Shown here piece after piece: positions 12,446-24,510 of a stretch of 64,000 bases of DNA; position 1 is the first letter of the stretch; every line of letters begins with the position of its first letter. The position numbers were made by a program, and so were the translations under genes. The DNA comes from Hibiscus mutabilis (taxonomy: Eukaryota; Streptophyta; Magnoliopsida; Malvales; Malvaceae): contig CM033752.1 of the NCBI GenBank assembly GCA_019671005.1, positions 27,040,969 through 27,104,968 on the forward strand. Direction: 5' to 3'. Under the pieces are notes generated by a model. It saw nothing but the letters and a program-made list of their open reading frames with translations, was not told where the DNA came from and searched no databases.

Positions 12446-12679
12446 TAAAACAAAATAATTAGACCAGCTTGTAGCAAGAATCCAAGTCGCTCATATTTAA
12501 AAACAAAAATCATTTAACTCTAGTAGTAATAAGGCAATATATCCCTAAGCTTATAACCCCAACATATCACATATCAACCATAATCTCACAAATTTAAACA
12601 CCGTGCATAACAAACAACGGAAAAATACATCAACAATACATCAAACAATCATAACCCATCTCCCAAAAATCAAAACTTG

Positions 12680-12691
12680 GCTCTGATACCA
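12680..12691 (-). other. Primer-binding site of element 1 (initiator tRNA-Met)
   Basis: On the minus strand this reads TGGTATCAGAGC, complementary to the 3' end of plant initiator tRNA-Met, five bases inside the 5' LTR. It fixes the orientation of the element. Confidence 0.9.
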
Positions 12692-12696
12692 ACAAA

Positions 12697-15600
12697 TATA
12701 ACCCCTTTTACCCGGTCTAGTTTCCAGATCGAATCGAGCGAGCTACATTAGGTTTTCCAAGACAAACCCAAAAGAATTACTTAGAAAACAATCTTCTTTT
12801 TTTCATTTTATCTTATCTAAATGCATATTTAAGTCCTAAGTGATCATGTGGGTGTCAAATTGACATCCAATTGCACGAGATTGCATATTAGGGACCAAAT
12901 TACAATTATAGATAATTATAGGGTCTTCTTTAAAATTAAAATTAACATTCCTTAATTAGTTATATTTCATACAATCATGTTAAATTTTAACTTAAAATAA
13001 TCATCCAAACTCATTTAATTGCATGCTCAAGAAATAGGGACTAAACTAAAAAGAATACAAACTTTAAAAAGCATTTTAACGAAATTGACGAACTGCATAT
13101 CGATACACTAACACCCTGTACCAATACGGGCTTAAGTCACAAAGGTGTACCGATGTGGTCCTTAAGCGTATCGGTACGGGTATGCTATATTCGAAAAAAA
13201 GGGTTTTAGTAGCAAAAGGGCGTACCAGTACAATTGCCCGTGTACCGACACTAGACCAAATTTTTAGCTATGCGTACTGATACGGTTACCAAGAGTATTG
13301 GTACGCCTAGGCATTTTTCCCCAAATTGAGCCATGACAGGTCCCTGTATACCGATCCCTGAGGACTCGTACCGGTACAAATAGACCTATAGTGACCTCTT
13401 GGTCGAACATTTGACACTTTGGCTCAATCTAACATACTTTAAACATTCTAATCATCATATAACACCTCAAACATCATTTTCACAATCATGAAAGTATGGT
13501 AAAGGATCATATGCAACATATTATATCCAAGCAATTGTCCTATAGGCATGATCTCTACCCAAGCATGCAAAGTGTTTCCCAACCCCTCAAATCCAAACAT
13601 TAAACATCATACAGGTCTAAAACATCAAACATAACTTTTACAAACAGGGAGTATCCAAAATAAACCTCACAATTACAACTTGGTCACATTGCCTCTTATT
13701 ACTACTAAGTATTTGTAAACCATACTTGAAAATACTTTGACCCTTAGATCTCCTCTTGCCTACTTGTTGTCCGAAAGTGCTTATTTCTCTACATTGATGA
13801 GAAAGAAGAGCGTAAGCTATAATCTTAGCGAGGGAATCTCAAAAGAACTCATCAATGCATGTAAAACCATTTTAATTCAAATATAATGTACAAGTCTCAT
13901 GCCAAAACATCTCATGCTTTTATGTCTTTCCAAATATGCACATTTAAATCATTTGCAACACATGTATCATGGATTTCTATCACAAACCTCAATTCAAGCT
14001 TCATATGCCAAAATCTCTAAATAACAAGCTTAAAGAGCATCTCATGTATAAACCATATTATACAAAACATAATCCATTTCTCATGATACATCATCTCATA
14101 TATTGGCATTCAAGTGACTCAAAAACAAGTTTCATTCTATTTTATAAAGACACATAGGATACACGGATTTCCCAAGTGGTTCCTTCGACCACTTACATAC
14201 GTCCTCGAACCAGAGCAGCCCTCAACGGTTATGACGTATAAATCCACCAACGGGATAATTGGCACACTCTTGACCCCTCGACACACATGAGGCGACTTAG
14301 TATATTACACTTTAAACCCTATGGCTAGCCAACTATATCCAATAACATTTTACCTTAGCCACTTGCCAATATACTCAATAAAAACCATATTAATTTATTG
14401 CTTTACATATACATCAATTCAAAACATTTTCCAATACATTAAGCCATGTATTCTAGCATTCTCAAAATTCTTTCATAGATCATTTGCTATGATCAAATAT
14501 CAACATGTATAATCAATTGCAACATCTTTCATTTCTAAAACATGCATATAACAGTAAGTAATCAAATCTATAAACATGTGCATGAGATTGTATTTTGTAA
14601 AACCGAAAACGAGAGAGAGCTCGACCAATACTTGCTTTCGAGCTTAGATAAATGTTTCAAACTTATTCTAAATTCCAACAACCATCTTCAAACCTTTTAA
14701 AGGCAGTAAAACTCGTTTCCACTCACCAACAACCCAAAGCTCTCTTGCCGTTGCGAGAATCACACTTCCAAAGATTTCACAACCTCTCCAAAAGCTAAAG
14801 GATCCAACTCTCTCGCTTTACCCAATCAAAAATAGAGGATTAATGCACTTTCATGCATATCTATTTTCCAGGAACCATCAAACACAACTTTGCCTCACTA
14901 AAAACCATAAAACGCCTTTCTAAAACAACCGAAATCATCATCAAACTTCATCTAAACAAAGCCCAGCCAACACATATTGATTTTTACATCTTAACAACAT
15001 CAATTAACACCTAAAACATCTTTATAACGTCCTTATACCTCCAACAACCTTACAACACCAAGATCACTTCAAAGTCTATCTATCAACCTATAAAATTAGC
15101 AATTCACATAGTTTTGGGATTCCTTTAATTAGTCTCTTATTAAAACATTAAAACACATCTTATAAGAGATCTAAATCAATTAGATTTAATACAAAATAGA
15201 TCCATAACAGTGTTTATCAAATTTTCGCATCAAAATTCAATTTAATTACCATATTCATGATTTAATCATAATTCCATAACAAAAATCAGTTGTAAAGGAT
15301 CAAGAACTTGGGAATTTCAATAAAGAACCTTTAATTAGTGGAAAGAAATGAAAATCACCTCTAATTGTTGATTTCTCCCTTAATTGGCAAAGATTGGATG
15401 AAAGCTTCAAGAAACCAAGTAGATTTTGATGTAGAAATCAAAGGAATCAAATAGGAAATCAAAAGAGATTGATTCCTGTGGATTTTGGAATGAAATTGAT
15501 AATTTGACTGCTGAGAAAGTTGAGAGCAAAATTAGTCATGTGAGAAAATGAATTGTGTAATTAAAATCTTTTTTTATTAATTCTATTTTATTATTAAAAC

Positions 15601-15968
15601 CATTTAAAAACCTTTTAAAATAGACTAAATTAAGGGATAATCTGATGAAAAAGTTTGGTTAATTATCTCCTTAAAGATTCTAAGTTTTGACCCTTTTATG
15701 ATTTAGTCACCAAAGATAGTTTTAAAAATTTACATTTTAGTCACCAGACCAAAATGTACAAAAAACCAATTTAATTTCTCCAAATTGAATTTACCAAAAC
15801 CATTATAACATTAATTAAATATTTTATAGTATTTTTCCAAATTTTATTTTAGCCAAAAATAATTTATTAAAATTAAATTCCCAAAACTAGCTCAAATTGC
15901 CTAGTCCAGTTCTCCCAAACGGCCTACCCGACCTATGTGACATCTAGGCCCAAATTCAGGGCGTTACA
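12697..15968 (-). repeat. 5' LTR of element 1
   Basis: On the plus strand it starts TATAACCCC (the canonical TG has become TA) and ends GGGCGTTACA at 15968. It is about 3.27 kb and aligns with 4443-7812 throughout. A segment present at about 6050-6090 in the other LTR is missing here near 14280. Confidence 0.9.
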
Positions 15969-15973
15969 TTCCT

Positions 15974-17211
15974 TCTTATTTTCTCTCATTTTTTCTTCAT
16001 CCAAACACACCCCATCTCTCTATCTTGTAATGAAAACCCTAAACATTAACCCATTATTCTCTTTAGATTCTTTTTCTGTAATTCTTCCACGGAAGCTCTA
16101 AATTTTCTAAGATTTTAGAATCATGGTAATTAAAGTAAACCAAATTTATCCTTGTAATGGAAACAATGGATGGTCGAAAGAAAAATATTTGTTTTCCTCT
16201 GTGGTTATGCTTTGTTAAAAAGATTAGAAATGATTTCAAAAATCTAATTAAAGGGTTTTCATGGCTGTGGTGGAAGCTCTTCACCATGACTTTCTATGGT
16301 TATGATTTTCAATTAAAGAATTTCCAGTCAGTTAAAAATTAAAAATGATTTCCTTGTGGCTATGGTGGAAGCTTTTCACCATGATTGTGGTGTTGACAAC
16401 AACCACATTGGTTTTCAGTTAAAAAATCAAAATGATTTCTATGATTATTTTCTCCTTAACTCAATATCAAACCTTCACCTAAAGTTTTCTTTCTCTGCAA
16501 CATCACTAATTTAATTAATCTTTTACTTATTGTCACAAACAACCCCTCTCGAATAATCTATCACTGCTCTTCATAGTTTGATGCATCTCAAAATTCTCTT
16601 ACAACCAATCTATATATTCACCATCTCTTACTTCAAAAATAAATTCGGGTTCTTATTGAAATCTTCTTTGAAACTCTCCAAATACATCAATTTCAAAACC
16701 CCATGCTCTATATATATTTACAAAAACGCTTTGAAGAGTTTCAAAGAGGATTTAGAAAAGAACTCTAAATGGCTGGTCAAGTAAAGACGGTCGTCGCTGT
16801 GACTCGCCAACGTCGGCATTGATCATATCTTCACCCGATTATCCTCACTCGTCTGCGGCAGTCATGGCGTTTGAAAAAGAAGTATCTGGACAGCCATGGT
16901 GTTTTAAAAAGAAGATGGTTTATTTTGAAAAATTTTAGGAAAAAATCCCTTTGACTTTTTTTAATATCTTTCTTTTTCTGATGTGGATTTTCAAAATATT
17001 AAAAAATATGTTATTAATATGTGACTTGGATTTTTAAAGATTAAAAAACTTAATTTATTAGGCCACATCATAACGGTGTTATAAACTTAACGGAGTAGTG
17101 ACAAAAAAAGTTTAATCTATAAAGTTCAGTTATTAAATTGAAAATTTTGAAAGTTGAGTGACAAAAATAAGAGTGAGAAGATAGTTGAATGATGAACCGT
17201 TTATTTTACCA
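15974..17211. other. Right part of the Mutator-like element, no gene recognised
   Basis: Several 60-75 codon open frames occur on both strands (16063-16342, 16578-16784) but none matches a known family. Near 16255-16400 the phrase 'tggtggaagctcttcaccatgac' is imperfectly repeated two to three times. Positions about 17040-17211 form the inverted terminal repeat. Confidence 0.5.
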
Positions 17212-17307
17212 TTATTCTTAAACATATAATTAAGTGATCTCTAGTGTATTTTACTCTACTTTTAAACATAGCCGTTGGGTCAAACAAAATTATAGGGCGG
17301 AGTCTAA

Positions 17308-18215
17308 CATGCGGCATGTCTATGGCGCGGCTAGAAGACAGCAAGTTTGGGAAAAAAATATCAAAACTGACAAAAATAAGTATTGAAACTTGTTCTTGAA
17401 CTAAAAATAGATTTTTTGATAATATTTTCGGTTGGTTTTTTGAGTTTTTTTCTGCAAGTATCGATACTTATTTTGTAAGTATCGATACTTAGTTTCTTGA
17501 TAAATTTTTAGTTCGGGACAAAAGCATCAAAACTTACAAAAACAAAGTATCAAAGCTTGTTCTTGAACTGAAAATGTTAGACTTCTTGATAACAATTTCG
17601 GTTAGTTTTTTGAGTTTTTTCTGCACGATACGTAGTTTTTTTGATAAATTTTCAGTTTGGGACAAAAAGTATTGAAACTTGTTTCTTGAACTGAAAATAT
17701 TATACTTCTTGATAACATTTTCGGTTTGGGACAAAAGTATCGAAACTTGTTCTAGAACTGAAAATGTTAGACTTCTTGATAATATTTTCGGTTGGTTTTT
17801 TAAGTTTTTTCTGCAAGTATCGATATTTATTTTGAAAGTATAAATACTTTTGTCCTAAACTTAAAAATTATCAAAAAAACCAAGTACATATAGTTACAAA
17901 ATAAGTATTGATACTTGCAGAAAAAACTAAAAAAATCAACAAAAAATATTATCAAGAAGTCTAACATTTTCAGTTCAAGAACAAGTTTCGATACTTTGTT
18001 TTTATAAGTTTCGATTTTTTTTGTCCCGAACTGAAAATTTATCAAAAAATTAAGTATCAGTACTTACAAAATAAGTATCGATACTTGCAGAAAAAACTCA
18101 AAAACCCAACTGAAAATGTTATCAAGAAGTTTGACATTTTCAGTTCAAGTACAAATTTCAATACTTTATTTTTGTAAATTTTGATATTTGCCGTCTTTTA
18201 GTCGCATCATATGTT
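17308..18215. repeat. Foldback element made of inverted and direct AAGTATCGATACTT repeats
   Basis: The left arm (about 17324-17860) and right arm (about 17860-18208) are reverse complements, with ends GCGGCTAGAAGACAGCAA and its mirror at 18190-18208. Inside each arm a unit of about 100-170 bp repeats: GTATCGATACTTATTTTG, 'gataaattttcagttcgggaca' and 'gttcttgaactgaaaatgtt'. The whole can fold into one large hairpin. No coding sequence or clear target duplication is seen; a non-autonomous DNA transposon is the likely identity. Confidence 0.75.
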
Positions 18216-19069
18216 ACACCCCAAACACACCCAAATTATAGACCAGCTTGAGGTGCCGCTATCAAAATTCAAAGCCCCAAAAGCACGTGGTCAAAATCAA
18301 AAACTACCACGTTATTGTGTCATTTCAATTTGTCATGTGCTATATTTAAATATAAAGATTAAATATGTCAAACTATTTTAAAATTTAAATTTTTACATTT
18401 TATTTTTATAAAACCGAATCTTGTATTATCTTTTTATTTTAGGATTTTGTTATTTTATTTTTAAAATATTTTTTTGTTAATTATTGTCCTAATACTTATA
18501 AAAATATAAAATATTGTATGTTTACTATTTTTATCAATTTGACTTTTAATCTTTAAAACAATTATATAGTATCATGAATTGAACAATAAAATCATCTATG
18601 CTTACAGCTTTTTGGATGGTTAAATTAATACAAATTGTTAACATAAAGGAATAAAAAGTTATTTAACCTTTTTTATAGTTGTCATGTTAACCGTTAATAG
18701 TAAATTTAAAAAATAAAAATAAAAACAAAAAATTTAATTAAAAAACAATACAAAAAAACTCAACATCACAAAAATAAAATATAAAAACTAAATTTCAATT
18801 TATAAGATAGTATAAAATTCTTTATATATTAAAGCCAAATCTAAACAACCCATAAGATCCCAACACAGCATTAAACAATGGTTGTTTAAATGTCTTTGTT
18901 TATACGAAAAAGTCGGACAACGAATTAGTCTTTAAAGAGAAGACCCATACTTTAATATATGGATAATTGAGGCGACTTCGACTCTTTACATTAAACTAGA
19001 CATGTTGATTTTTTTTTTTATAAAAAACTATACATATTGATTGAAAAATTGACTCAGTTGGTATTATTA
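18216..19069. other. AT-rich intergenic DNA
   Basis: No open frame of interest occurs. A short palindromic piece with ATATTAAAG at both ends (about 18830-18962) could be a small MITE, but no duplication was found. Confidence 0.4.
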
Positions 19070-19400
19070 TTTGGGAAAATATTTTATACGGGGACAATGA
19101 ATACTTTTTGTTTTCGTAAGCATTGTAGTTTTAGAAGTTAGAATTTTAATTTAAGGGTTTATGATTTAGGTGTTTAGGGTTAGAGTTTTAGAATTTAGTG
19201 AGTGTGGTGAAATTTAGGGATGATGTTAGAATTTACGGTTTAAGGTTAGTATTTATGTTTTAAGGTAATATGTTAATTATAATCCTAAATTCCAAACTCA
19301 TAAATCATAAATTGGATCTATAAACCTTAAAAATAAGACCCTTATGAAAACAAAAAGTTTCTACCCGGTGCGTGCTATAATTACTCACTATTATTTTTAT
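19070..19400. repeat. Small foldback element with a degenerate TTTAGGG-like core
   Basis: The block ACTTTTTGTTTTCGTAAG near 19107 is mirrored by the reverse complement of CTTATGAAAACAAAAAGT near 19341. The interior is rich in TTAGGGTTT/AAACCCTAA-like words in both orientations. The structure parallels the larger foldback at 24511-25151. Exact ends were not fixed. Confidence 0.55.
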
Positions 19401-20083
19401 ACTTCTCAAATTTAAATATATCTTAGTAAATGTCAACAATCTTTAGAGCATGCGGTTAAAAAGCTCTCAGTTGATACCCTCGTCTCTCTTTTAGCTTGTT
19501 GGTTCAATACTCATTATGAGCAAATTTTTCTTTTCTTTCCTTAAGTAGTAATTGCTATATATATTAGTAAATTCATTTTTTTTCTTCAAAAAACAATCTC
19601 TCTGCAATCAATTTCTAACTGCAATATGACCAAAATTATATTAAAGAGCGTAATTTAGCAATATTTTTTGTAATAAAATATTTCTTTTGAAAAAAATGTC
19701 TCTTATGTATTATAAATTAAGAATTTCTTTTTAATAAATATAGTTAGTGTTTAATCTTTGAACTGTCCGTGCTTTGATTGTTTTTCTTTTGTTAAAAAAT
19801 GAATAATCATTAGTTAAAAGTAATTATATTTTAAAAATAAATTAAATGAAAACTTAAATGTAAAGGAGTAATTTTTGAGTGAATATTTTTTAATTGCCGG
19901 GATTCATTAGCGGGTGGTTTTTTTTAGCATGGTTTTTTTTTAACTTATACAATTAATTTGTTTTAAAAAATGAGTTTTTAATTTACTACAACAGTCATAA
20001 TTTATTTGGTTTTTTATTTTTATTAAAAATGATAATTTTGTAATTGAGTTGACTTTTGGTTTTACAAATCAACTCAATTACAC

Positions 20084-20142
<59 letters not shown>

Positions 20143-20345
20143 GGCAATGATGCAGTAAACTTAGGTTAAACTTTTCTCTCCAATTTTATTGTGTTTTAAC
20201 GGTCATTTATGGCTAATTTTAATGAAATTATATTTTTTATTATTTTTTAAAAATTGTCAAAGCCGGTTAGCATTGCATTTGAATAACTATAAAGTGTCAT
20301 ATAAAAATATATATTGACGATCAATAATTCCGTTCATATATACAT
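19401..20345. other. AT-rich intergenic DNA with a microsatellite
   Basis: No gene is seen. The only notable structure is the AAT repeat at 20084-20142. Confidence 0.5.
20084..20142. repeat. (AAT)n microsatellite
   Basis: About nineteen uninterrupted AAT units, likely polymorphic in length between individuals. Confidence 0.97.
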
Positions 20346-21905
20346 TGTAACACCCAAAAAATACCTCTGATTTAAAAACTTAATTTTAAAATCCCTAAAT
20401 TCAAAAGCCTAGAAAATGGGAATTTAAAAATGAAACCCTAATTAAAAAATTTGGGAATTAATTGAATTTTAAACAAATTTAGTGACCTTTTATAAAAAAT
20501 TGATATTAGGTACCTATTTTGTGAACCCTAGAAAAGAACAAGGACTTACCTTGTAATTTATCCAAACATTTGTATATATATATATATAGGTTTCGATCAA
20601 CCTTTTCCTTGTAATATTCTTTCACCCATCTATAGCCGCTTTTCCCATTATCTTCTCTCTCTCTATTTGTATTCGAAACACATCTTCTTTTTCTTTTATT
20701 TATTTATTTATTTAATTCGATCAAAACTCGTTGAGTCTCTGGCACCGCTCAATTCAACTATGTTCTCGGATGATTTGAAGATCAACTATTCAAATCATAT
20801 AAGTATTCATTAAATTTCGTTAGAATAGTATTTAAGAATAATTCTTTGATCATGGTGATAATAGTAATAGTGTTACCGTAGGATTATTTTCATAGGTACC
20901 AATACAGCTGGACCTCGTACTTTTGATTATGAGAGACTCGTCATTCCGTAGGTTGAGTTTGCTTCGGCTAAGGTCTGTTTTCTTTCGGTGCTAAAAAATA
21001 AATAATTTTTATATGATTTTATACATTGCTTGATTATGATCTACATCATGGCTTGTATGATTGACATCATATGCATACGATTGTAGAATGTGTTTTTAAT
21101 TATGATTTATGAAATATTTGATTTACGAAACATCGAAATTGACGGAAACCAGGATTTATGGATTTATGAAGTATGTTTATGGAATATCGGATTTATGAAC
21201 TTTGTTATGAAATTTGAGTTTTAAACATCATATATGTATGAGCATGGGTTGGGATTTGTTCAGGGAAGTTCAGTGGTTTCACCCTTCGGACTGAATTCCA
21301 CTTCGGATTGGCGGTTGTAGTGAGGAGTTTTGGGGAACCTTCCTCTTTTCTTGGCGGTTGTAGTTGGGTGCATTGCATTGCATTACGCTTGTGATTTATG
21401 TGTTATGGTTTAAAGGATTTTAATAAAATAATACTATGCTTTTACGAATATGATTTTCCTTGCACTTTAGAGACACACTAAGCTCTTTAGCTTACTCCCC
21501 CATAGTTTCCTCTTACAGATATCTTTGAACTTTAGGCGACGTGGTACTTGGAGGATCTCACATTTTATCTGGTTATTTTAATATTCAATACGAAACTATT
21601 TTTAGTTATTCAGATTATTATTTTAAGACATTGATGTAATTTCATATTTTGAGACTAATTATGTTTTGGAATTATTTTTTGCATTCATTTATTGTGGTTT
21701 TATTTCAAAGATTTTATTTAAATATTCGACTATTAATTATGATTTTTGCTAATATTTATTATAAGATATTTATTAAATCATCATTATATGTATTCTTTTT
21801 AATTTAAAGTATAATCTTTAAAATTTGTTTTCTTGAGGGAAAAGTTTTCAAACGTGACTTCCTAGATTCGACCTATTTCTTTTGGGTCGGGTTTATGGGG
21901 TTACA
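20346..21905 (+). repeat. 5' LTR of the internally deleted element
   Basis: It starts TGTAACACCC and ends GGGGTTACA. It carries a short (TA)n run near 20572-20588 and, about 60-120 bp downstream, CT-rich leader-like sequence. No coding capacity is seen. Confidence 0.9.
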
Positions 21906-22249
21906 TTTAGTGGTATCAAAGCTAAGTTCAACCCTCAGACTGTGAGGCTTACATAAAATTTTAAATCGAAAATGATTTTTACATGCATATTAAATATTTT
22001 CGGGTAAAATGGGATTTTCTGATAAATATATTATTTTAAGAAATTAAAGATATGTTTTGAATAGAAACTTCAAGTACCAACTCTAATTCTAGGATTATTT
22101 CCTTTTGTAGATAGATTACTATGCCACCTTTTATGTTGAAGAATGAGGAATTCAAAACGAAGAATTTTAAGTTGTGTCAGTTAATTTTTGGGATCTATCG
22201 CTAAGTCTGGAAATTTCGAGGACAAAATTTCTTTTAAGAGTGGGAGAGT
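21906..22249 (+). other. Internal region with primer-binding site and polypurine tract
   Basis: TGGTATCAAAGC at 21911-21922 differs by one base from the initiator tRNA-Met complement TGGTATCAGAGC. AAGAGTGGGAGAGT at 22236-22249 is the polypurine tract. The phrase 'gaggacaaaatttcttttaag' just before it is the common tail of plant gypsy pol regions, so the deletion removed almost all of gag-pol. Confidence 0.85.
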
Positions 22250-23802
22250 TGTAACACCCCAAAAATACCCCCAATTTAAAAACCTAATTTTAAAATCCCT
22301 AAATTCAAAAGCCCAGAAATTAGGAATTTAAAAATGAAACCCTAATTAAGAACTTTGGGAATTAATTGAATTTTAAAGAAATTTAGTGACCTTTTTATAA
22401 ATAATTGATATTAGGTACCTACTTTGTTAACCCTAGAAAAGAACAAGGACTTACCTTGTAATTTATCCAAACATTTGTATATATATATATAGGTTTCGAT
22501 CAACCTTTTCCCTGTAATATTCTTTCACCCATCTGCAGCCGCTTTTCCCATTCCCTTCTCTCTCTCGATTTGTATTCGAAACACATCTTCTTTTTCTTTT
22601 TTTATTTATTTATTTTATTCGATCAAATCCCGCTGAGTCTCTGGCACCGCTCAATTCAACTATGTTCTCGGATGATTTGAAGATCAAGTATTCAAATCAG
22701 ATAAGTATTCATTATATTTCGTTAGAATGGTATTTAAGAATAATTCTTTGATCATAGTGATAATAGTAATAGTGTTATCGTAGGATTATTCTCATAGGTA
22801 CCAATACAGCTGGACCCCGTACTTTTGATTATGAGAGACTCGTCATTCCGTAGGTTGAGTTTGCTTCAGCTAATGTGTGTTTTCTTCCGGTGCTAAAAAA
22901 ATAAATAATTTTTATATGGTTTTATACATTTCTTGATTATGATCTGCATCATGGCTTGTATGATTGACATCATATGCATACGATTTTAGAATGTGTTTTT
23001 AATTATGATTTATGAAATATTTGATTTACGAAACATCGAAATATACGAAAACCATGATTTATGGATTTATGAAGTATATTTATGGAATATCGAATTTATG
23101 AACTTTGTTATGAAATTTGAGTTTTAAACATCATATATGTATGAGCATGGGTTGGGATTTGTTCGGGAAGTTAGTGGTTTTACCCTTCGGGCTGAATTTC
23201 ACTTCGGATTGGCGGTTGTAGTGAGGAGTTATGGGGAACTTTCCTCTTTTCTTGGCGGTTGTAGTTAGGTGCATTGCATTGCACTTGTGATTTATGTGTT
23301 ATGGTTTAAAGGATTTTAATAAAATAATACTATGCTTTTACGACTATGGTTTTCCTTGCACTTTAAAGACACACTAAGCTCTTTAGCTTACTCCCCCATA
23401 GTTTCCTCTTACAGATATCTTTGGACTTTAGGCCACATGGTACTTGGAGGATCTCACATTTTATCTGGTTATTTTAATATTCAGTACGAAACTACTTTTA
23501 GTTATTCAGATTATTATTTTAAGACATTGATGTAATTTCATATTTTGAGACTAATTATGTTTTGGAATTATTTTTGGCATTCATTTATTGTTGTTTTCTT
23601 TCAAAGATTTTATTTAAATATTCGAATATTAATTACGATTTTTTGCTAAATTATTTATTATAAGATTTTATTAAATTATTATTATATGTATTCTTTTTAA
23701 TTTAAAGTATAATCTTTAACATTTGTGTTCTTGAGGGAAAAATTTTCAAACGTAACTTCCTAAATTTGACCTATTTATTCTGAGTCGGGTTTAGGGTTTA
23801 CA
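22250..23802 (+). repeat. 3' LTR of the internally deleted element
   Basis: It aligns with the 5' LTR along its full length with scattered substitutions and small indels, and ends GGGTTTACA. A 67-codon open frame at 23332-23535 lies within it and is not a gene. Confidence 0.9.
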
Positions 23803-24510
23803 TACATATTCTTGATCAAATGTGAATCTGATTTAGTTATTCATGTATGGTTAAAGACTTGTGCAAACATTCTACTTCAAAAATCACGTGCATGTTTTAA
23901 AAGTTCAACCTCTGCGGCTAAAAATAGGAGATGCCATGACTTTTATGCATGGCAATTTGCAATGACGATAACTACTGCTGTTTATGTATTGTATTACAAA
24001 AAAGAAGTTGAAAAGAAAGAAAATGGTGTATTATATAATATTCTTTTTTGTCTATCATTAGTATCCGACCTACTGGTCGACTAATACAGATCGAGTTTTA
24101 CAGAGATCCAATGTGGGACCGACCCTCCCAACCTAGTTTTCCCCATTCCCAGCATCGAGTTTCGACTCATGACTTTGCTTAAAGGAACTTGCGCATCATT
24201 CCGCTAGATCAACTGGTTGTTAACTATATAATATTCTTTTTAATTATATTATTTTTCAAAATAAAATTAAACATTTTTATATATTACAAGAATATATTTT
24301 AATTTGATTATTTTAAATAAACTAATAATTAAAAAATCTAAAAATGTTGTTTTATAATCAATACATAAAAGCACGAATAAATTTGAAATAAATATATTAA
24401 AAAAACTGAAATAAATAGTTTCATTTTCTTACAATCTTATGTGTTTTTTTCCTTTTTTTCATTTAAAAAGTTATTGAATAAAAAATACTTTTATCATATT
24501 TATAAGAAAT
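23803..24510. other. Intergenic, no gene recognised
   Basis: A 90-codon plus-strand frame (23812-24084) has no recognisable motif. The phrase 'catcattccgctagatcaactggttgttaac' near 24195-24225 has a tRNA-like flavour but does not form a cloverleaf. The rest is AT-rich. Confidence 0.4.

Larger units (their letters stand above)
4443..15968 (-). mobile_element. Decayed Ty3/gypsy chromovirus (Tekay/Del-type), element 1
   Basis: Two long direct repeats (4443-7812 and 12697-15968) flank a minus-strand gag-pol region. Order on the minus strand is 5' LTR, primer-binding site, gag, protease, reverse transcriptase, RNase H, integrase with C-terminal chromodomain, polypurine tract, 3' LTR. LTRs above 3 kb and a chromodomain after integrase fit the Tekay/Del lineage. 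Target duplication is imperfect: TTTCT before 4443 and TTCCT after 15968. Stops and frameshifts break every domain, and the two LTRs differ by many substitutions and indels, so insertion is not recent. It sits inside the Mutator-like element. Confidence 0.9.
4255..17211. mobile_element. Mutator-like element (MULE) split by a gypsy retrotransposon
   Basis: The left end (GGGTAAAATAC at 4255) and the reverse complement of the right end (TGGTAAAATA at 17211) align for more than 100 bp with few mismatches, including a shared block AACTTTCAAAATTTTCAATT. The flanks are TTATTCTTA at 4246-4254 and TTATTCTTA at 17212-17220, a perfect 9-bp duplication typical of MULEs. Subtracting the nested retrotransposon leaves about 1.4 kb. 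No transposase is visible, so it is non-autonomous. Confidence 0.8.
20346..23802 (+). mobile_element. Internally deleted (TRIM/LARD-like) LTR retrotransposon
   Basis: Two LTRs of about 1.56 kb flank only 344 bp. The flanking duplication TACAT (20341-20345 and 23803-23807) is perfect. A primer-binding site and polypurine tract are both present, so RNA from it could be copied by enzymes supplied in trans. Between them there is only a possible gag start (ATGCCACC near 22111) fused to what looks like the end of a longer internal region. Both LTRs begin TGTAACACCC and end GTTTACA or GGTTACA. The LTR style (TGTAACACCCC) is gypsy-like, but no protein domain remains to prove it. Confidence 0.9.

Noticed and set aside
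23812..24084. 90-codon plus-strand frame
   Set aside because: No motif or splice context; length is within chance for this composition.
24180..24230. tRNA-like words (TAGATCAACTGGTTGT)
   Set aside because: No cloverleaf, B box or terminator could be found.
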